From positions 248,001-312,000 of the forward strand of contig NZ_CP060496.1 in NCBI RefSeq assembly GCF_014400405.1: a DNA stretch of 64,000 bases, in the 5' to 3' direction. Positions 28,858 through 38,576 of the stretch are shown here, piece after piece; position 1 is the first letter of the stretch, and every line of letters starts with the position of its first letter. The stretch is from Brachybacterium sp. Z12. GTDB taxonomy: Bacteria; Actinomycetota; Actinomycetes; Actinomycetales; Dermabacteraceae. The notes under the pieces were generated by a model. It was not told where the DNA came from, searched no databases, and saw nothing but the letters and a program-made list of their open reading frames with translations. The position numbers and the translations under genes were made by a program.

Positions 28858-30310
28858 TCAGCGCATGACGGCCACGCCGTGCGCGGGAACCATTCCCGGG
28901 GCGGCGGGGCCGACGCCGTCGAGCATGTCCGCGCCGCTGACCGCCTCGAGCACCTCGCCGGGGGCGGGGCGGGCCTCATCACCGAGGTTCAGCACCAGGG
29001 TGAGCGGCGCGGGAGCCTCGCCGTCGGCACCGTCCACGCCGTCCTCGTCGCGGGGTGCCAGGACGATCTGCGCCCAGGTGTTCTCGAGCAAATCCTCGTC
29101 CACGCGCACCGAGGCGGTCGCCAGCCACGGCTCGCGGCGGCGCAGGGAGAACAGCCGCTGATGGACCTCGAGGATCCGCTCCGAGGCGTCGGGCTTCAGC
29201 AGGGCGAGGTGGTGCGGGCCTCCCGGGGCGCTGTCGGCGGAAGTCGCTGCGGAGACCACCTCGTCGGGGCTCCCCGGGAACCAGGGGCGGATCGCGTCGT
29301 CGCCGCCGGCGCGGTCCTCCTTGAGGGCGGCGGCACCGAACTCGTCCCCCGCATAGACGGCGGGGATGCCCGGCAGCAGGGCGAGCAGCGCATAAGCCGC
29401 CGCGAGATCCCGGCCGTCGGTCAGCTGGGTGGCGATGCGGGTCGTGTCGTGGTTGCCGAGGAAGGTGAGCGGGTGCGTGCCGCCCTCGGCGTCGAGGAAC
29501 TCCTGGTGGCGGCCCAGCGCATGGGCGAGCTCGAACAGGTTCTGATCGTGCAGGCCGGACCAGATCGCCTTCCACAGCTCGTACTGGGTGATCGAGTCCG
29601 CGCCGGAGCTGGCGGCGAACGCGGGGTAGTCGCCGTGGATGACCTCGCCGAGGATCCACGCCTCGGGGTGCGCGGCGCGCACCCGCTCGAGGATCGAGGC
29701 CCAGGCCTCGGCGCCCGCGGCGTACATCGCATCCAGTCGCCAGCCGTCGGCCCCGCGCTCGAGCCAGTGCCCCATGATCTCCACGACCCTGTCCTGCACC
29801 ACGGCGTCCGCGAGGTTCAGCTCGATGAGGTCGTCGTTCCCCTCGAATCCGTAGGGGCTGCCCCTCCGACCAGCGGATCCGCGCACCCTCCTCGGTGCCG
29901 GGACCGGCGGCGATCGCGCGCCGCGCCACCGGGTGACGGTCCGAGACATGGTTGAACACTCCGTCGAGCACCACCCGGATCCCGCGTTCGTGGCAGGCGG
30001 CGATCAACGCGTCGACGTCGCCCGCGTCGCCGAGCCGCGGATCGAGGCGGCGATGGTCCAGGGTGTCGTAGCCGTGGGAGACGGAGTCGAAGATCGGGTT
30101 CAGCAGCAGTACGTTCGCGCCCAGGCCCACCAGATGGTCGAGCCAGCCGTGCAGCCGCGGCAGGCGGTGGACCACGTTCTCCCCGTCGGCCCCGCCGTAC
30201 CCTTCGCCGGTGAGATCCTCGCGCTGCCGCGGCGCACCGCAGAAGCCCAGCGGATAGACCTGCCAGCAGATCGCGTCACGGATCCAGGACGGGGCTGTCG
30301 CGGTAGTCAT
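28858..30310 (-). CDS. GH13 alpha-amylase-family glycoside hydrolase, frameshifted
   Basis: About 484 residues without signal peptide, so cytoplasmic. The (beta/alpha)8 barrel motifs are DGVFNHVS (region I), GWRLDAMY (region II, nucleophile Asp), ILGEVIHGD (region III, acid/base Glu) and FLGNHDTTRI (region IV). It would act on alpha-glucans or small alpha-glucosides; the motifs do not fix which. A frameshift in the C4 run 29861-29864 separates region I from II; one added base gives WSEGGSPYGFEGNDD. ATG 30310 gives a natural N-terminus (SWIRDAICWQVYPLGFCG). Confidence 0.9.
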
Positions 30311-30380
30311 GGCGCCATCGTAGGCGCGGGAGTGTTCAATGGGTCCAGGACCTTGCCTCGCGACCCAGGAGCGATCACCG

Positions 30381-31172
30381 ATGATCCGCATGCGCACCGA
30401 CTTCTTCGCCGAGTCCCTCGGGATGGGCACCTCGATGGTGGTGCTGATGCCGCAGGCCGCCGCCGGCATCGGGATGGGCGGGGCCGACGCCGCCGCGGGC
30501 GCGGGCGCGCCGGAGGGCGGGCCCGGGGTGCCCGTGCTCTACCTGCTGCACGGCTTGAGCGATGACTGCACCATCTGGGAGCGCCGCACCTCGATCGAGC
30601 GCTACGCCACCGAGAAGGGCATCGCCGTGGTCATGCCCGAGGTGCGCCGCTCCTTCTACACCGACGAAGCGGTGGGGGAGCAGTACTGGACCTTCATCGC
30701 CGAGGAGCTGCCGCAGCTCATCGCCCGCACCTTCCGCATCTCCACCGCCCGCGAGGACACCTTCGTGGCCGGACTGTCGATGGGCGGCTTCGGTGCGTTC
30801 AAGCTGGCCCTGAACCACCCGGACCGCTTCGCCGCCGCCGCGAGCCTCTCCGGTGCGCTGGACCCCTCCTCGCTGAGCCTGGAGCTGAACACCGGTCACC
30901 TCGCCGAGCGGGTCTGGGGTGATCGCGACATCGCCGGCACCACCGATGACCTGTTCGGACTTCTCGAGCAGGCTGATCCCGCGACGCTGCCCGCCCTGTT
31001 CCTGGACTGCGGCACCGAGGATCAGCTGCTGGACCACAACCGCCGCTTCCTCACCGCCGCCGAGCAGCGCGGCGTCGAGCTCACCTCGCGCCTGCGCCCG
31101 GGCGCCCACACCTGGGACTTCTGGGACCAGAGCATCCAGGACGTGCTGGATTGGCTGCCGCTGCGCGGCTGA
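30381..31172 (+). CDS. Alpha/beta-hydrolase esterase (EstA/FrmB-like)
   Basis: A 263-residue serine esterase. The nucleophile elbow is AGLSMGGFGAF (GxSxG), the acid lies in LDCGTEDQLLDHN and the His in PGAHTWDFWDQ. The oxyanion strand reads VPVLYLLHGLSDD. This matches the tributyrin esterase/S-formylglutathione hydrolase/antigen-85-like esterase group. No signal peptide. ATG 30381 follows AGGAG. The insert AAAGIGMGGADAAAGAGAPEGG (about residues 27-48; Gly/Ala-rich) replaces a short loop of relatives. It is divergent from the GH13 gene. Substrate unknown. Confidence 0.85.
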   Translation: MIRMRTDFFAESLGMGTSMVVLMPQAAAGIGMGGADAAAGAGAPEGGPGVPVLYLLHGLSDDCTIWERRTSIERYATEKGIAVVMPEVRRSFYTDEAVGEQYWTFIAEELPQLIARTFRISTAREDTFVAGLSMGGFGAFKLALNHPDRFAAAASLSGALDPSSLSLELNTGHLAERVWGDRDIAGTTDDLFGLLEQADPATLPALFLDCGTEDQLLDHNRRFLTAAEQRGVELTSRLRPGAHTWDFWDQSIQDVLDWLPLRG

Positions 31173-31306
31173 ACAGCCCGAGGCTCAGGAACGCTCGCCA
31201 GCTCCGGCGATGGACGACCCGTCGCGACGCCGGCGGATACGGCACGATGAGGGCAGAGACCAATGGGCCGTGCGATGACGTCGGCCCACGCACCCAGGGA
31301 GAAAAC

Positions 31307-31591
31307 GTGGCCACCTTCGCCGTCCAGTACACCTACACCGACGATGCGCAGAGAGTTGCGACCTTCCGGCCCGAGCACCGTGAGCACCTCGCCGAGCTGC
31401 ACCGCGAGGGCACGCTGCTGCTGTCCGGGCCCCTGGGCGGCGGACCGGCCGCGCTGCTGATCGTCGTCGCGGACTCCGAGGAGGAGGCGCTCGCCAAGCT
31501 CGACGGCGATCCCTTCATGCGCGAGCGCGTCATCGTGGACCGCAGCGCCCGGGAATGGACCGTCGTGATCGGGCAGCTGCCCGGCGCCTGA
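31307..31591 (+). CDS. YciI-like protein
   Basis: A 94-residue ferredoxin-like fold. It starts ATFAVQYTYTDD and continues RPEHREHLAELHREGTLLLSGPL, DSEEEALAKLDGDPF and WTVVIGQL. The RxxHxxHL-type region with conserved His is typical of YciI/DGPF proteins, sometimes linked to dehalogenase-like chemistry. GTG 31307 is chosen because GGGAG precedes it and conserved sequence begins there; a 114-residue version from 31247 is possible. Intact. Role unknown. Confidence 0.85.
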   Translation: MATFAVQYTYTDDAQRVATFRPEHREHLAELHREGTLLLSGPLGGGPAALLIVVADSEEEALAKLDGDPFMRERVIVDRSAREWTVVIGQLPGA

Positions 31592-31619
31592 GCGGCCCGC
31601 ACCTCACCACGGGCGGGCG

Positions 31620-32108
31620 CTACCGGTCGGTGTCGCTGCCGCCGTCGGCCTGCCCACGCCGCACTGTCTCCTGCAGGTCCAGCACTCCACCGGCCGTCGC
31701 GTTGATCATCGTCTGCCCGCCGACCATCACCAGCGGCAGGGCGCCGGTGCCTCCGTGGGAGGCCAGCACCTCCTGCGCATGCGGGTCACGGAAGACGTTC
31801 ACCCAGGCCACATCCTCGCGGGGGCCGCGGATCGCCGCCTGCAGCCGGGCCGAGAGCGGGTTGCCCGGGGCCCAGAGGATGATCGCGGTGTCCGCGCGCT
31901 GCGTGCGGGCCTCGGTGAGCGGGATGTGCGGGCCCGAGCGCAGGGGGCTCGTCCAGTAGGCCATGAACACGGAGAAGATCGCGACTGCGACCGAGGCGAT
32001 CTTCTGCCCGGCCAGGAACAGCAGCGCGGTGAGCAGCAGCCCGCCCACCAGCAGCAGTGCGGGCCGCAGCCAGGCGCTCGCGGGGATGCCTGTGGTCCGG
32101 GAGCTCAC
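31620..32108 (-). CDS. Membrane-anchored glutaredoxin-like protein lacking active-site cysteines
   Basis: A 162-residue protein. Two adjacent membrane segments (ALLLVGGLLLTALLFLAGQ and SVAVAIFSVFMAYW) are followed by a thioredoxin/glutaredoxin-like domain: AIILWAPGNPLSARLQAAI, VAWVNVFRDPHAQEVLASHG, then TGALPLVMVGGQTMINA. The redox motif position, CxxC or CxxS in relatives, reads NPLS, and there is no cysteine in the protein. The cis-Pro loop (LPLVMV) is kept. It is probably not an oxidoreductase, perhaps a binding protein. Its start overlaps the end of the LysR gene. Confidence 0.7.
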   Translation of the reverse strand: MSSRTTGIPASAWLRPALLLVGGLLLTALLFLAGQKIASVAVAIFSVFMAYWTSPLRSGPHIPLTEARTQRADTAIILWAPGNPLSARLQAAIRGPREDVAWVNVFRDPHAQEVLASHGGTGALPLVMVGGQTMINATAGGVLDLQETVRRGQADGGSDTDR

Positions 32109-33021
32109 ATCATCACCGCCGTGGCGAGGCGTTCGTTGGTCTCCGCCACGAGCGCGTCCCGCAGGGCGCCGACGGCCGGGATCGCGAGCGCGCCACGACG
32201 GTTCAGCAGCCCGATCATCCGGTCGTCGAGGTCGGGCAGCGCACGCACCACCAGATCGGCCGGCGGGGCGGCCTCCAGAGCGATCTCCGGGATGAGCGCG
32301 ACGCCACCGCCGTGCATGATCAGCTGCTGCACGACGATCGTGTCATCGGTGGAGGTGGCGCACACGGTGGGGAGAAGCCGGCCTTGCGGGCGCTCGAGAT
32401 GAGGTTCGCCCGGCAGCGTTCGCAGCCCGCGATCCACGGATCCTTCGCGAGGTCGGCGAGCGTGAGATCGGGATCCTCGGCGCGGGGATGATCGCGCGGC
32501 AGCACCGCCATCACCCTGTCCTCCATCAGCGGGGTCCACTCCAGGGTGCCCTCGTCACCGATGTCGCTGCAGGGGTAGCGGAACACCAGGGCGAGGTCCA
32601 GCTCGCCCTCACGCAGTGCGACGACCGCGTCCGGCGGCTCGAGCTCGGAGAAGGTGACGTCGAGATCGGGTGCCGTCTCCGAGAGCCGCTTGAGCATCGG
32701 CGGCAGCACCACTGCGGCGGCCGACGGGAACGTCCCGAACTTCACCGTGCCGCGACGCAGTGCGGTGATGTCCGCGAGCTCCTCCTCGGCGGCGTGCAGC
32801 TGCGCCGCGATCGCCTCCGCGTGCGCGGCCAGTCGCCCGCCCGCCTCGGTGGGGGTGATGCCGGAGGAGGAACGCAGCAGCAGCTGGGTGCCCACCTCCT
32901 TCTCGAGTGCGGCGAGGTGCTGGGAGACGGCGGGCTGGGTCCAGCCCAGCTCGCGGGCACCGGCACCGATCGAGCCATTGCGCACCACAGTGCGGAAGAT
33001 GAGGAGTCGACGAGGATCCAT
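32105..33021 (-). CDS. LysR-family transcriptional regulator, frameshifted
   Basis: About 305 residues. The N-terminal winged helix reads FRTVVRNGSIGAGARELGWTQPAVSQHLAALEKEVG. The C-terminal periplasmic-binding-like effector domain has TVKFGTFPSAAAVVLPPML and GGGVALIPEIALEA. A frameshift at GGGGAG 32369-32374 splits the effector domain; one added base joins RKAGFSP to TVCATSTDDTIVVQQLI. It is next to the flavin monooxygenase/ABC importer operon, and half-sites in its promoter recur at 38471-38498, so it may control that operon. The ligand is unknown. Confidence 0.85.
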
Positions 33022-33045
33022 GGGTCCATTCTAGGCGCGGGTAGC

Positions 33046-33056
33046 AAGCCTGGCTT
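33046..33056. promoter_or_regulatory. AAGCC-T-GGCTT site upstream of the LysR gene
   Basis: A 5-bp perfect inverted repeat with 1-base spacer lies 25-35 bp upstream of the LysR start, within CAAGCCTGGCTTAT. Together these suggest an autoregulatory site. ATAAGCC and GGCTTGC from its minus strand reappear in the 38.4-kb promoter region. Confidence 0.4.
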
Positions 33057-33125
33057 ATGGGTTCAGGCACAGTACTCATGGCCGCTCGACCGGCCTGGTG
33101 CCGGCACGGAGCCCGGCCGTTCAGC

Positions 33126-33145
33126 GAGTTGCGGATCCGCAACTC
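33126..33145. terminator. 20-bp perfect palindrome, terminator or operator
   Basis: GAGTTGCGGATCCGCAACTC is fully self-complementary. It lies 100 bp beyond the stop of the minus-strand monooxygenase gene and 105 bp upstream of the LysR gene. It could be a loop-poor terminator or a regulator site. Confidence 0.45.
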
Positions 33146-33245
33146 CCAGAACGCGGGCACCTGGTGATCCGGTCCCCGCGTCACTGCGTCACCGGGGCAG
33201 GTGCTCGCGCGAGCAAGCGTGCGTGAACCGTGACATGTGCCGGAC

Positions 33246-34585
33246 TCACTGCACCGGCAGCCCCAGGTTCTCGCGCAGCGTCGACCCCGCGTAGTCGGCC
33301 GGGTACACGCCGTGCTCCTGCAGGCGGGGGATCAGCTCGTCCACGATGTCGTCGAGCCCGGAAGGGATCAGCCACGGGGTGATGTTCAGTCCGTCGATCG
33401 CTCCCAGGCGCGCGAACTCCACCAGGCGCTCGGCGACCGCGTCGTAGCTGCCGCTGAAGCTGCCGCGCCGCGAACCGGCCTTCGTGCGGGCGAACTCGAG
33501 GATCGACTGGCCCTTCTCCGCGGCCTCTTCACGCCAGGCACGGGTGAGCTCCTCCGCCTTCGCGAACTGGAAGCCGGCGCCGCGGGTCACCCCGGATTCG
33601 GAGACCTCCGGGGCGACGTCCGGCAGCGGACCGTCCGGGTCGAAATCGGAGAGGTCCCGGCCCCAGTACTGCTCGAGCAGCGCGATCGCCTGCTCAGGGC
33701 CGATCTGCAGGTCCCGCACCCAGCGGATCTTCTCGTCGGCTTCCTTCTCCGTCGGCGCGAGCACGATCTCCGCGCCCGGCAGTATCTTCACGCTGCCCGG
33801 GTCGCGGCCGGCGGCGACGGTGCGCTCCACGATGCTGCGGCGGAAATCGACCGCGGCCTCGAGGGTGCCGTGCGGGGAGAAGATGACGTCCGCCGTGCGG
33901 GCGGCGAAGTCCTGCCCGGTGGGGGAGGCCCCGGCTTGGAACAGCACCGGGCGTCCCTGGGCGGAGCGGGGCAGCTCGCCCTGGGCGCGCACCGAGTAGT
34001 GGGCGCCGTCGTGGCTGATCTGGTCCCCGCGCCAGAGCTGCTCGGCGACCTGCACGAACGCCTCGGCATGGATATACCTGTCCTCATGGTCGAGGTAGCC
34101 GCCGCGGCGGAAGTTCTCCCCGGTCCACGCGTTGTCGGTGGTGACGATGTTCCAGCCGGCGCGGCCGCCGGAGAGCAGGTCGAGGGTCTGCAGGCGTCGG
34201 GCGAGGTCCACCGGGTCGTTGTAGGTGGTGTTCTGCGTGGCGACCAGGCCGATGTTCTCAGTGATCGCGGCGAGCGCCGCCAGCAGCGTCTGCGCGTCGG
34301 GCCGGCCGGCCACGTCGAGCTCGAAGGGCACGCCGCGGTGCTCGCGCAGCCGCAGCCCCTCCCCGAGGAAGAAGGCGGCGAACTTCCCGCGCTCGGCGGT
34401 GCGTACGAGCGCTTCGAAGGACTCCCACGCCACCTGGTCCCCGCTCTGGGGCAGGCGCCAGATGGTCGAGGAGTTCACCCCTGGAAGAACGCGCCGAAGG
34501 CGAGCTGCCCGGTGGGGGTGTGATCGGGGTGGATCGGGTGCGCGGTGGGGCCGGTGGCGAGGGCGGGGGACAAGGCGGTGGTCAT
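33246..34585 (-). CDS. LLM flavin-dependent monooxygenase (NtaA/SnaA/DszA family)
   Basis: About 446 residues with a luciferase-like TIM barrel using reduced FMN. Family motifs are FFLGEGL, ATQNTTYNDPVDLARRLQTLDLLSGGRAGWNIVTT, NFRRGGYLDHEDRY and VLFQAGASPTGQDFAAR. Relatives oxidise nitrilotriacetate, pristinamycin, dibenzothiophene sulfone or sulfur-modified cysteines (YxeK). A frameshift in the C4 run 34478-34481 separates the first 35 residues (LAFGAFFQG, then VNSSTIWRLPQ). ATG 34585 overlaps the stop of the second monooxygenase. It is the last gene of the importer operon. Confidence 0.87.
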
Positions 34586-35549
34586 GCGGACTCCTCGCGG
34601 GTCAGGCGGGCGCGGTCGCCGCGCCGTGCGGGATCGGGGCGGAACGGTGCGGGCTCGAGTCCGAGCTGCACGCGCAGGTCCTGCCCGGGGGCGGGGGCCG
34701 GGGCGATCAGGCCCTCGGCGCGCAGGGAGGTGGCGAGCTCGGCGACCGTGCCCAGGGGGTCGGTCTCGAGGTCCAGGCCCACCAGGCGCACCAGCCGCAC
34801 CGAGGCGGCGTCGGAGGTGCGCGTGGTGGCCTCACGGATCAGAGTGCTCACCGCACCGGTGAGCGCACCGCCGGAGACGTCCAGGTCCAGCACCCGCCCG
34901 TCGGCCAGCTCGGTCGTCACGCGCTCGCCGGCGGCGGCGCGATCCGCATCGGCGACCAGCACGGGGAGCAGCCCCTGCGGGGAGCGCGGCGTGATGGCCG
35001 GGCCGCGCACCGAGAAGGTCTCGGCCTCGACATCGGCGTACTGCAGGCGGGAGGCGTCCACATACAGCCCGCGCTCGACGTCGCGCACCACCGCATCCGG
35101 TGCCCAGGAGTCCCAGATGCGGCGCGCGGCCTCGAGCACGTCGGCCGCCTCGCGGGCGGTGGCGTCGAGGTCGAGCACGGCGCGGCCGACGGTCGCGGGC
35201 ACCGCCGGGTCGGTCTCGGCGCTCAGCAGCCAGCCGGCCCGGCCGTGGCTGATGTGGTCGAGGCTCATCAGCTGCGTGGCCAGGTGGAACGGCTCGACGT
35301 AGACCGCGTCGGTGCGCGGCAGCAGGCCGATGGAGCCGGTCAGCGGTGCGAGGTGGGCGGCGACGTGGATCGGGTGCAGGCCGCCGTCGCTGAGGGTCAG
35401 GGCACCGACGCCGGAGTCCTCCAGGCCGCGGGCCAGGTCGAGAGGCCGCCCAGCAGGGCGGGGTCGGTGACGAGATCGACGGCGAGCACGGGCAGCACCC
35501 GGTCGGAGGCCGCGGCGGTGTGATCCGGCAGCTCGTGGGTGGTGGTCAC
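34582..35549 (-). CDS. Second luciferase-like flavin monooxygenase, frameshifted
   Basis: About 322 residues, LLM fold but more divergent. The N-terminal part reads DLARGLEDSGVGALTLSD then FHLATQLMSLDHISHGRAGWLLSAE. The C-terminal part has GLLPVLVADADRAAAGE and a short barrel end. A frameshift near 35436-35450 breaks residue 37 (no homopolymer there). GTG 35549 overlaps the stop of the substrate-binding protein gene (35546) and its stop overlaps the other monooxygenase start. Two LLM proteins in one operon may work on successive substrates, or one may bind flavin without activity. Confidence 0.78.
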
Positions 35550-36537
35550 GGGTTCTCCTTCGTGTGGGCGCGGGACTCGGTCAGTGCTTCTTCGCTGAGC
35601 TGCCAGCGCTCGAGGACCTGGGCGTAGGTGCCGTCGGCGATCAGGGCGTTCAGCGCCGCCGCGTAGGGCTCGGCGAGGCCGCTGCCGCCGGCGAAGGTCC
35701 CGGCGACCAGGGTCTCGTCGGGCCAGCCGGCGTTGATCCGGCCCTGCAGCTCGAAGTCGTCACGGCGCGCGGCGATGAAGCTCAGCGAGGCGAAGGGGAG
35801 ATGTAGCCGTCGACGCGCCCGGAGCCGAGGGCGAGCAGGGTGTCGGCGTCGGTGGAGTAGTTCTTCAGCTCCGCGGGCTCCTTGCCCGCCGCCTCCAGCT
35901 CGGCGTTCCAGTCGGTGAGGATCCGCTCCTGATTGGTGGCGTTGCCGACGGCGATGATGCGGCCGCTGAGGGAGTCGGCGTCCTCGAGCCAGAAGTCCGC
36001 TCCCTTCTTGACCAGGAACGACATGAAGGCCGCGCGGTAGGAGGCGAAGTCGAACTTCTGCAGCCGTTCTTCGTTGACGCCGATGTTGGCGTGGACCACG
36101 TCGAACTCTCCGGCCTCGAGCTTGAGGGGCCAGTTCTCCCAGGTGGTCAGCTTCAGCTCGAACTCGAGGCCGAGCTTGTCCGCAACGATCCGGGCGATGT
36201 CGATCTCGGAGCCGATGTAGGTCTGGTTGTCGTCGGCCAGGAAGGACAGCGGTGCGGCGCTGGTGCCGTTGATGCCCACCCGCAGCACGCCGGCCTCGGC
36301 GATCTCGGGCGGCAGCAGAGCGGCGATCTCCTCATCGGCCGTGCCACGGATCAGCTCCTGAGCGCCGGAGGTGTCGATGCCTCCCGTGCCCTCACCGCCT
36401 CCGTCGGACGCCCCGGAGCCGGAGTCGCCGCCGGCGCTCGCGGCGGGAGCGGGATCGGAGCAGGCTGCGAGCAGCGCGGCGGGCAGCAGCAGGCCGGAGG
36501 CCGCGAGTGCGCGGCGCGAGAGCAGAGATCGGGTCAT
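35546..36537 (-). CDS. Amino-acid-type ABC substrate-binding lipoprotein
   Basis: About 330 residues, SBP family 3. The signal peptide ends in lipobox LLAAC (about residue 26), followed by a Gly/Ser/Asp linker. The mature domain has VLRVGINGTSAAPLSF, EIDIARIVADKLGLEFEL, WPLKLEAGEFDVVHANIGV and FASYRAAFMSFLVKKG. This family binds polar amino acids, including cystine and sulfur-containing derivatives. A frameshift at GGGGAG 35795-35800 (GYISP then FASLSFIAARRDDFEL) affects the last quarter. ATG 36537 overlaps the ATPase stop. It is the external binding component of the importer encoded upstream. Confidence 0.87.
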
Positions 36538-37397
36538 GAGTGGTCCTCGGGGAGATGGTGGAGCAGATCGGTGGGGGCTTCGGGGGCGGCCGACGGGGTG
36601 TCTCCGCCGGTGCGGACCTTCGCCAGGAACGCACGGGTGCGCTCGTGGCGGGGCCGGTCGAGCACCTCGGCCGGCGGTCCCTGTTCGACGATCCGGCCGT
36701 GGTCCATGAAGACCACGGTGTCGGCGACGTCGCGGGCGAAGGAGATCTCGTGGGTGACGATCACCAGGGTGGTGCCGGCGCGCGCCAGTGAACGGATCAC
36801 CGCCAGCACCTCCTCGACCAGCTCGGGGTCGAGTGCGCTGGTGGGCTCGTCGAACAGGAGCACCCTTCGGTCGCAGGGCGAGGGCCCGGGCGATCGCGAC
36901 CCGCTGCTGCTGGCCGCCGGAGAGCTGTCGGGGATAGACACGCTCCTTGTCGGACAGTCCCACCAGGGCGAGCAGCTCGCGGGCGTGGGCCTCGGCCTCG
37001 CGCCGCGGCACGCCGAGGGCGCGGCGGGGCGCCTCGGCGACGTTCGCGAGTGCCGTCATGTGGGCGAAGAGGTTGAAGCTCTGGAACACCATGCCGATCG
37101 CGGTGCGCTGGCGCAGCACCTCCCGTTCGTGCAGCTCGTGCAGCAGATCGCCCTCGCGGCGGTAGCCGATGGTCTCGCCGTCCAGACTGATCAGGCCCTG
37201 GGTGACGGGCTCGAGGTGGTTGATGGTGCGCAGCAGGGTGGATTTGCCCGAGCCGGAGGGGCCCAGGATCACGGTGACGGTGCCGGGCTCGATCCGCAGG
37301 TCGATGCCGCGCAGCACCTCGAGATCCCCGAAGGACTTGTGCACGCCGCGGATCTCGATGAGTCCCCGGCCGGTGCCGTGATGTCGGTGGTGCTCAT
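36534..37397 (-). CDS. Amino-acid ABC transporter ATPase, two frameshifts
   Basis: About 287 residues, GlnQ/ArtP type. Walker [13 protein letters not shown]-loop MVFQSFNLFAHMT, signature LSGGQQQRVAIARALA, Walker B VLLFDEPTSALDPE and the switch His in VTHEISFA are all present. Frameshifts occur in the C4 run 37364-37367 (ITAPAG then GLIEIRGVHKSF) and near 36858-36870 (ALRPK then VLLFDEP; an extra base here). With both repaired the protein is full length with an extra 25-residue C-terminal tail. It overlaps permease and binding-protein genes by 4 bp on each side. Confidence 0.87.
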
Positions 37398-38331
37398 GCG
37401 GCAGCTCCCGTCGGGGTGGCGCGGAATCGGGCCAGGCGGGCGCGCAGCGACTGCAGCGGGGTGGGTGGCAGGGTGCGCACCGCCCCTTGGAGTAGTGGCG
37501 CTCGATGTAGTACTGGCCGACGGACAGCGCCGAGGTGATCACCACGTACCAGACCGTCGCGACCAGCAGCATCGGCAGCACCTGCTGGGTGCGGCCGTAG
37601 ATCAGCTGGATGGTGAAGAACAGCTCCGCATGCGCGAGCACGTAGACGATCGAGGTGCCCTTGACCAGCCCGATGACCTCGTTGAAGGCGGGCGGCAGGA
37701 TCGCCCGCATCGCCTGCGGCAGCACGATCCGCAGTGAGCGGTCGCGGGCGGGGATGCCGAGCGCGCTCGCGGCCTCCAGCTGCCCCTGGTCCACCGAGAG
37801 GATGCCTCCGCGGATCAGCTCTGCGGAGTAGGCCGCCTGGTGCAGGCCCAGTCCCAGCACCGCCGCGAGCATCGGCGTCATCAGGTCGCTGGTGCGTGCT
37901 TCGAAGAAGGTCGCATCGGTGAACGGGATCCCGAACCGCACCTGCTCGTACAGGTAGCCGAGGTTGTACCAGAGCAGCAGCTGCACCAGCAGCGGCGTGG
38001 ACCGGAACACCCAGGAGAACGTCCAGCTCACGCTCGAGATCAGGGGCGACTTGGACAGTCGCATCAGGGCGAGCAGGAGCCCCAGGCCGAAGCCCAGGGC
38101 GCCGGCGAGGACGGTCAGCTTCAGCGTCTCGAGCAGGCCGCGGATGATCGACTCCGCGAAGAACCATTGGGCGACCACGCCCCACTCCCACCGCGGATTG
38201 GTGACAAAGGAGTAGAGCACGGCTGCGACGACCAGGCCGACGGCCACGGCGAGCACCACGCGGCCAGGATGCCGGGCGGGGACGACCCGCAGGTGGGAGA
38301 GATCTTCGGGGGTTCTTGGCCGTTCGGGCAC
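37394..38331 (-). CDS. Amino-acid ABC transporter permease, frameshifted near 3' end
   Basis: About 312 residues, HisM/GlnP type. Membrane segments: VVLAVAVGLVVAAVLYSFV, LLETLKLTVLAGALGFGLGLLLAL, LVQLLLWYNLGYL and further. The EAA loop reads EAASALGIPARDRSLRIVLPQAMRAILP. Frameshift in the C4 run 37483-37486 (HYSKG then AVRTLPPTPLQ) affects only the last 30 residues. The GTG at 38331 has a weak RBS; an upstream ATG at 38428 would add about 30 residues but needs another frameshift. First gene of the operon: permease, ATPase, binding protein, two monooxygenases. Confidence 0.85.
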
Positions 38332-38470
38332 GACATCTCGTGCGGTCCCCTCGCCGGGGCATGCCCGGTGGCCGGGGTGGCCGAGGGCGTGCGGCGTGCG
38401 GTCTCGGGGAGACGACGGACGAGGTCATGGGGTGCCTTCCGTGACGGAACGTGAACCGGAGGGTGGTCCG

Positions 38471-38549
38471 GGCTTGCAGTACCAGACGGTATAAGCCAAT
38501 CTAATGAACATGCAAGGCGGCGGCTATGGGCCGTCACTGTGTGACACAG
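38471..38549. promoter_or_regulatory. Divergent promoter region with LysR-like half-sites
   Basis: GGCTTGC (38471-38477) and ATAAGCCA (38491-38498) form an interrupted GGCTT/AAGCC inverted repeat. The same two words stand next to each other upstream of the LysR gene at 33045-33058. CTGTGT-G-ACACAG (38537-38549) is a further perfect inverted repeat, 28 bp upstream of the FAD-protein start. The region controls the importer operon (minus) and the FAD/F420 fusion gene (plus). Confidence 0.5.
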
Positions 38550-38576
38550 AAGCACCTCAGAAGGGATCCCGACGGA

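Noticed and set aside
35782..38331. One 849-residue open frame apparently fusing permease, ATPase and binding protein
   Set aside because: The joins are out-of-frame spacer translations created by frameshifts. Each protein has its own start, stop and 4-bp overlap, so they are separate genes.
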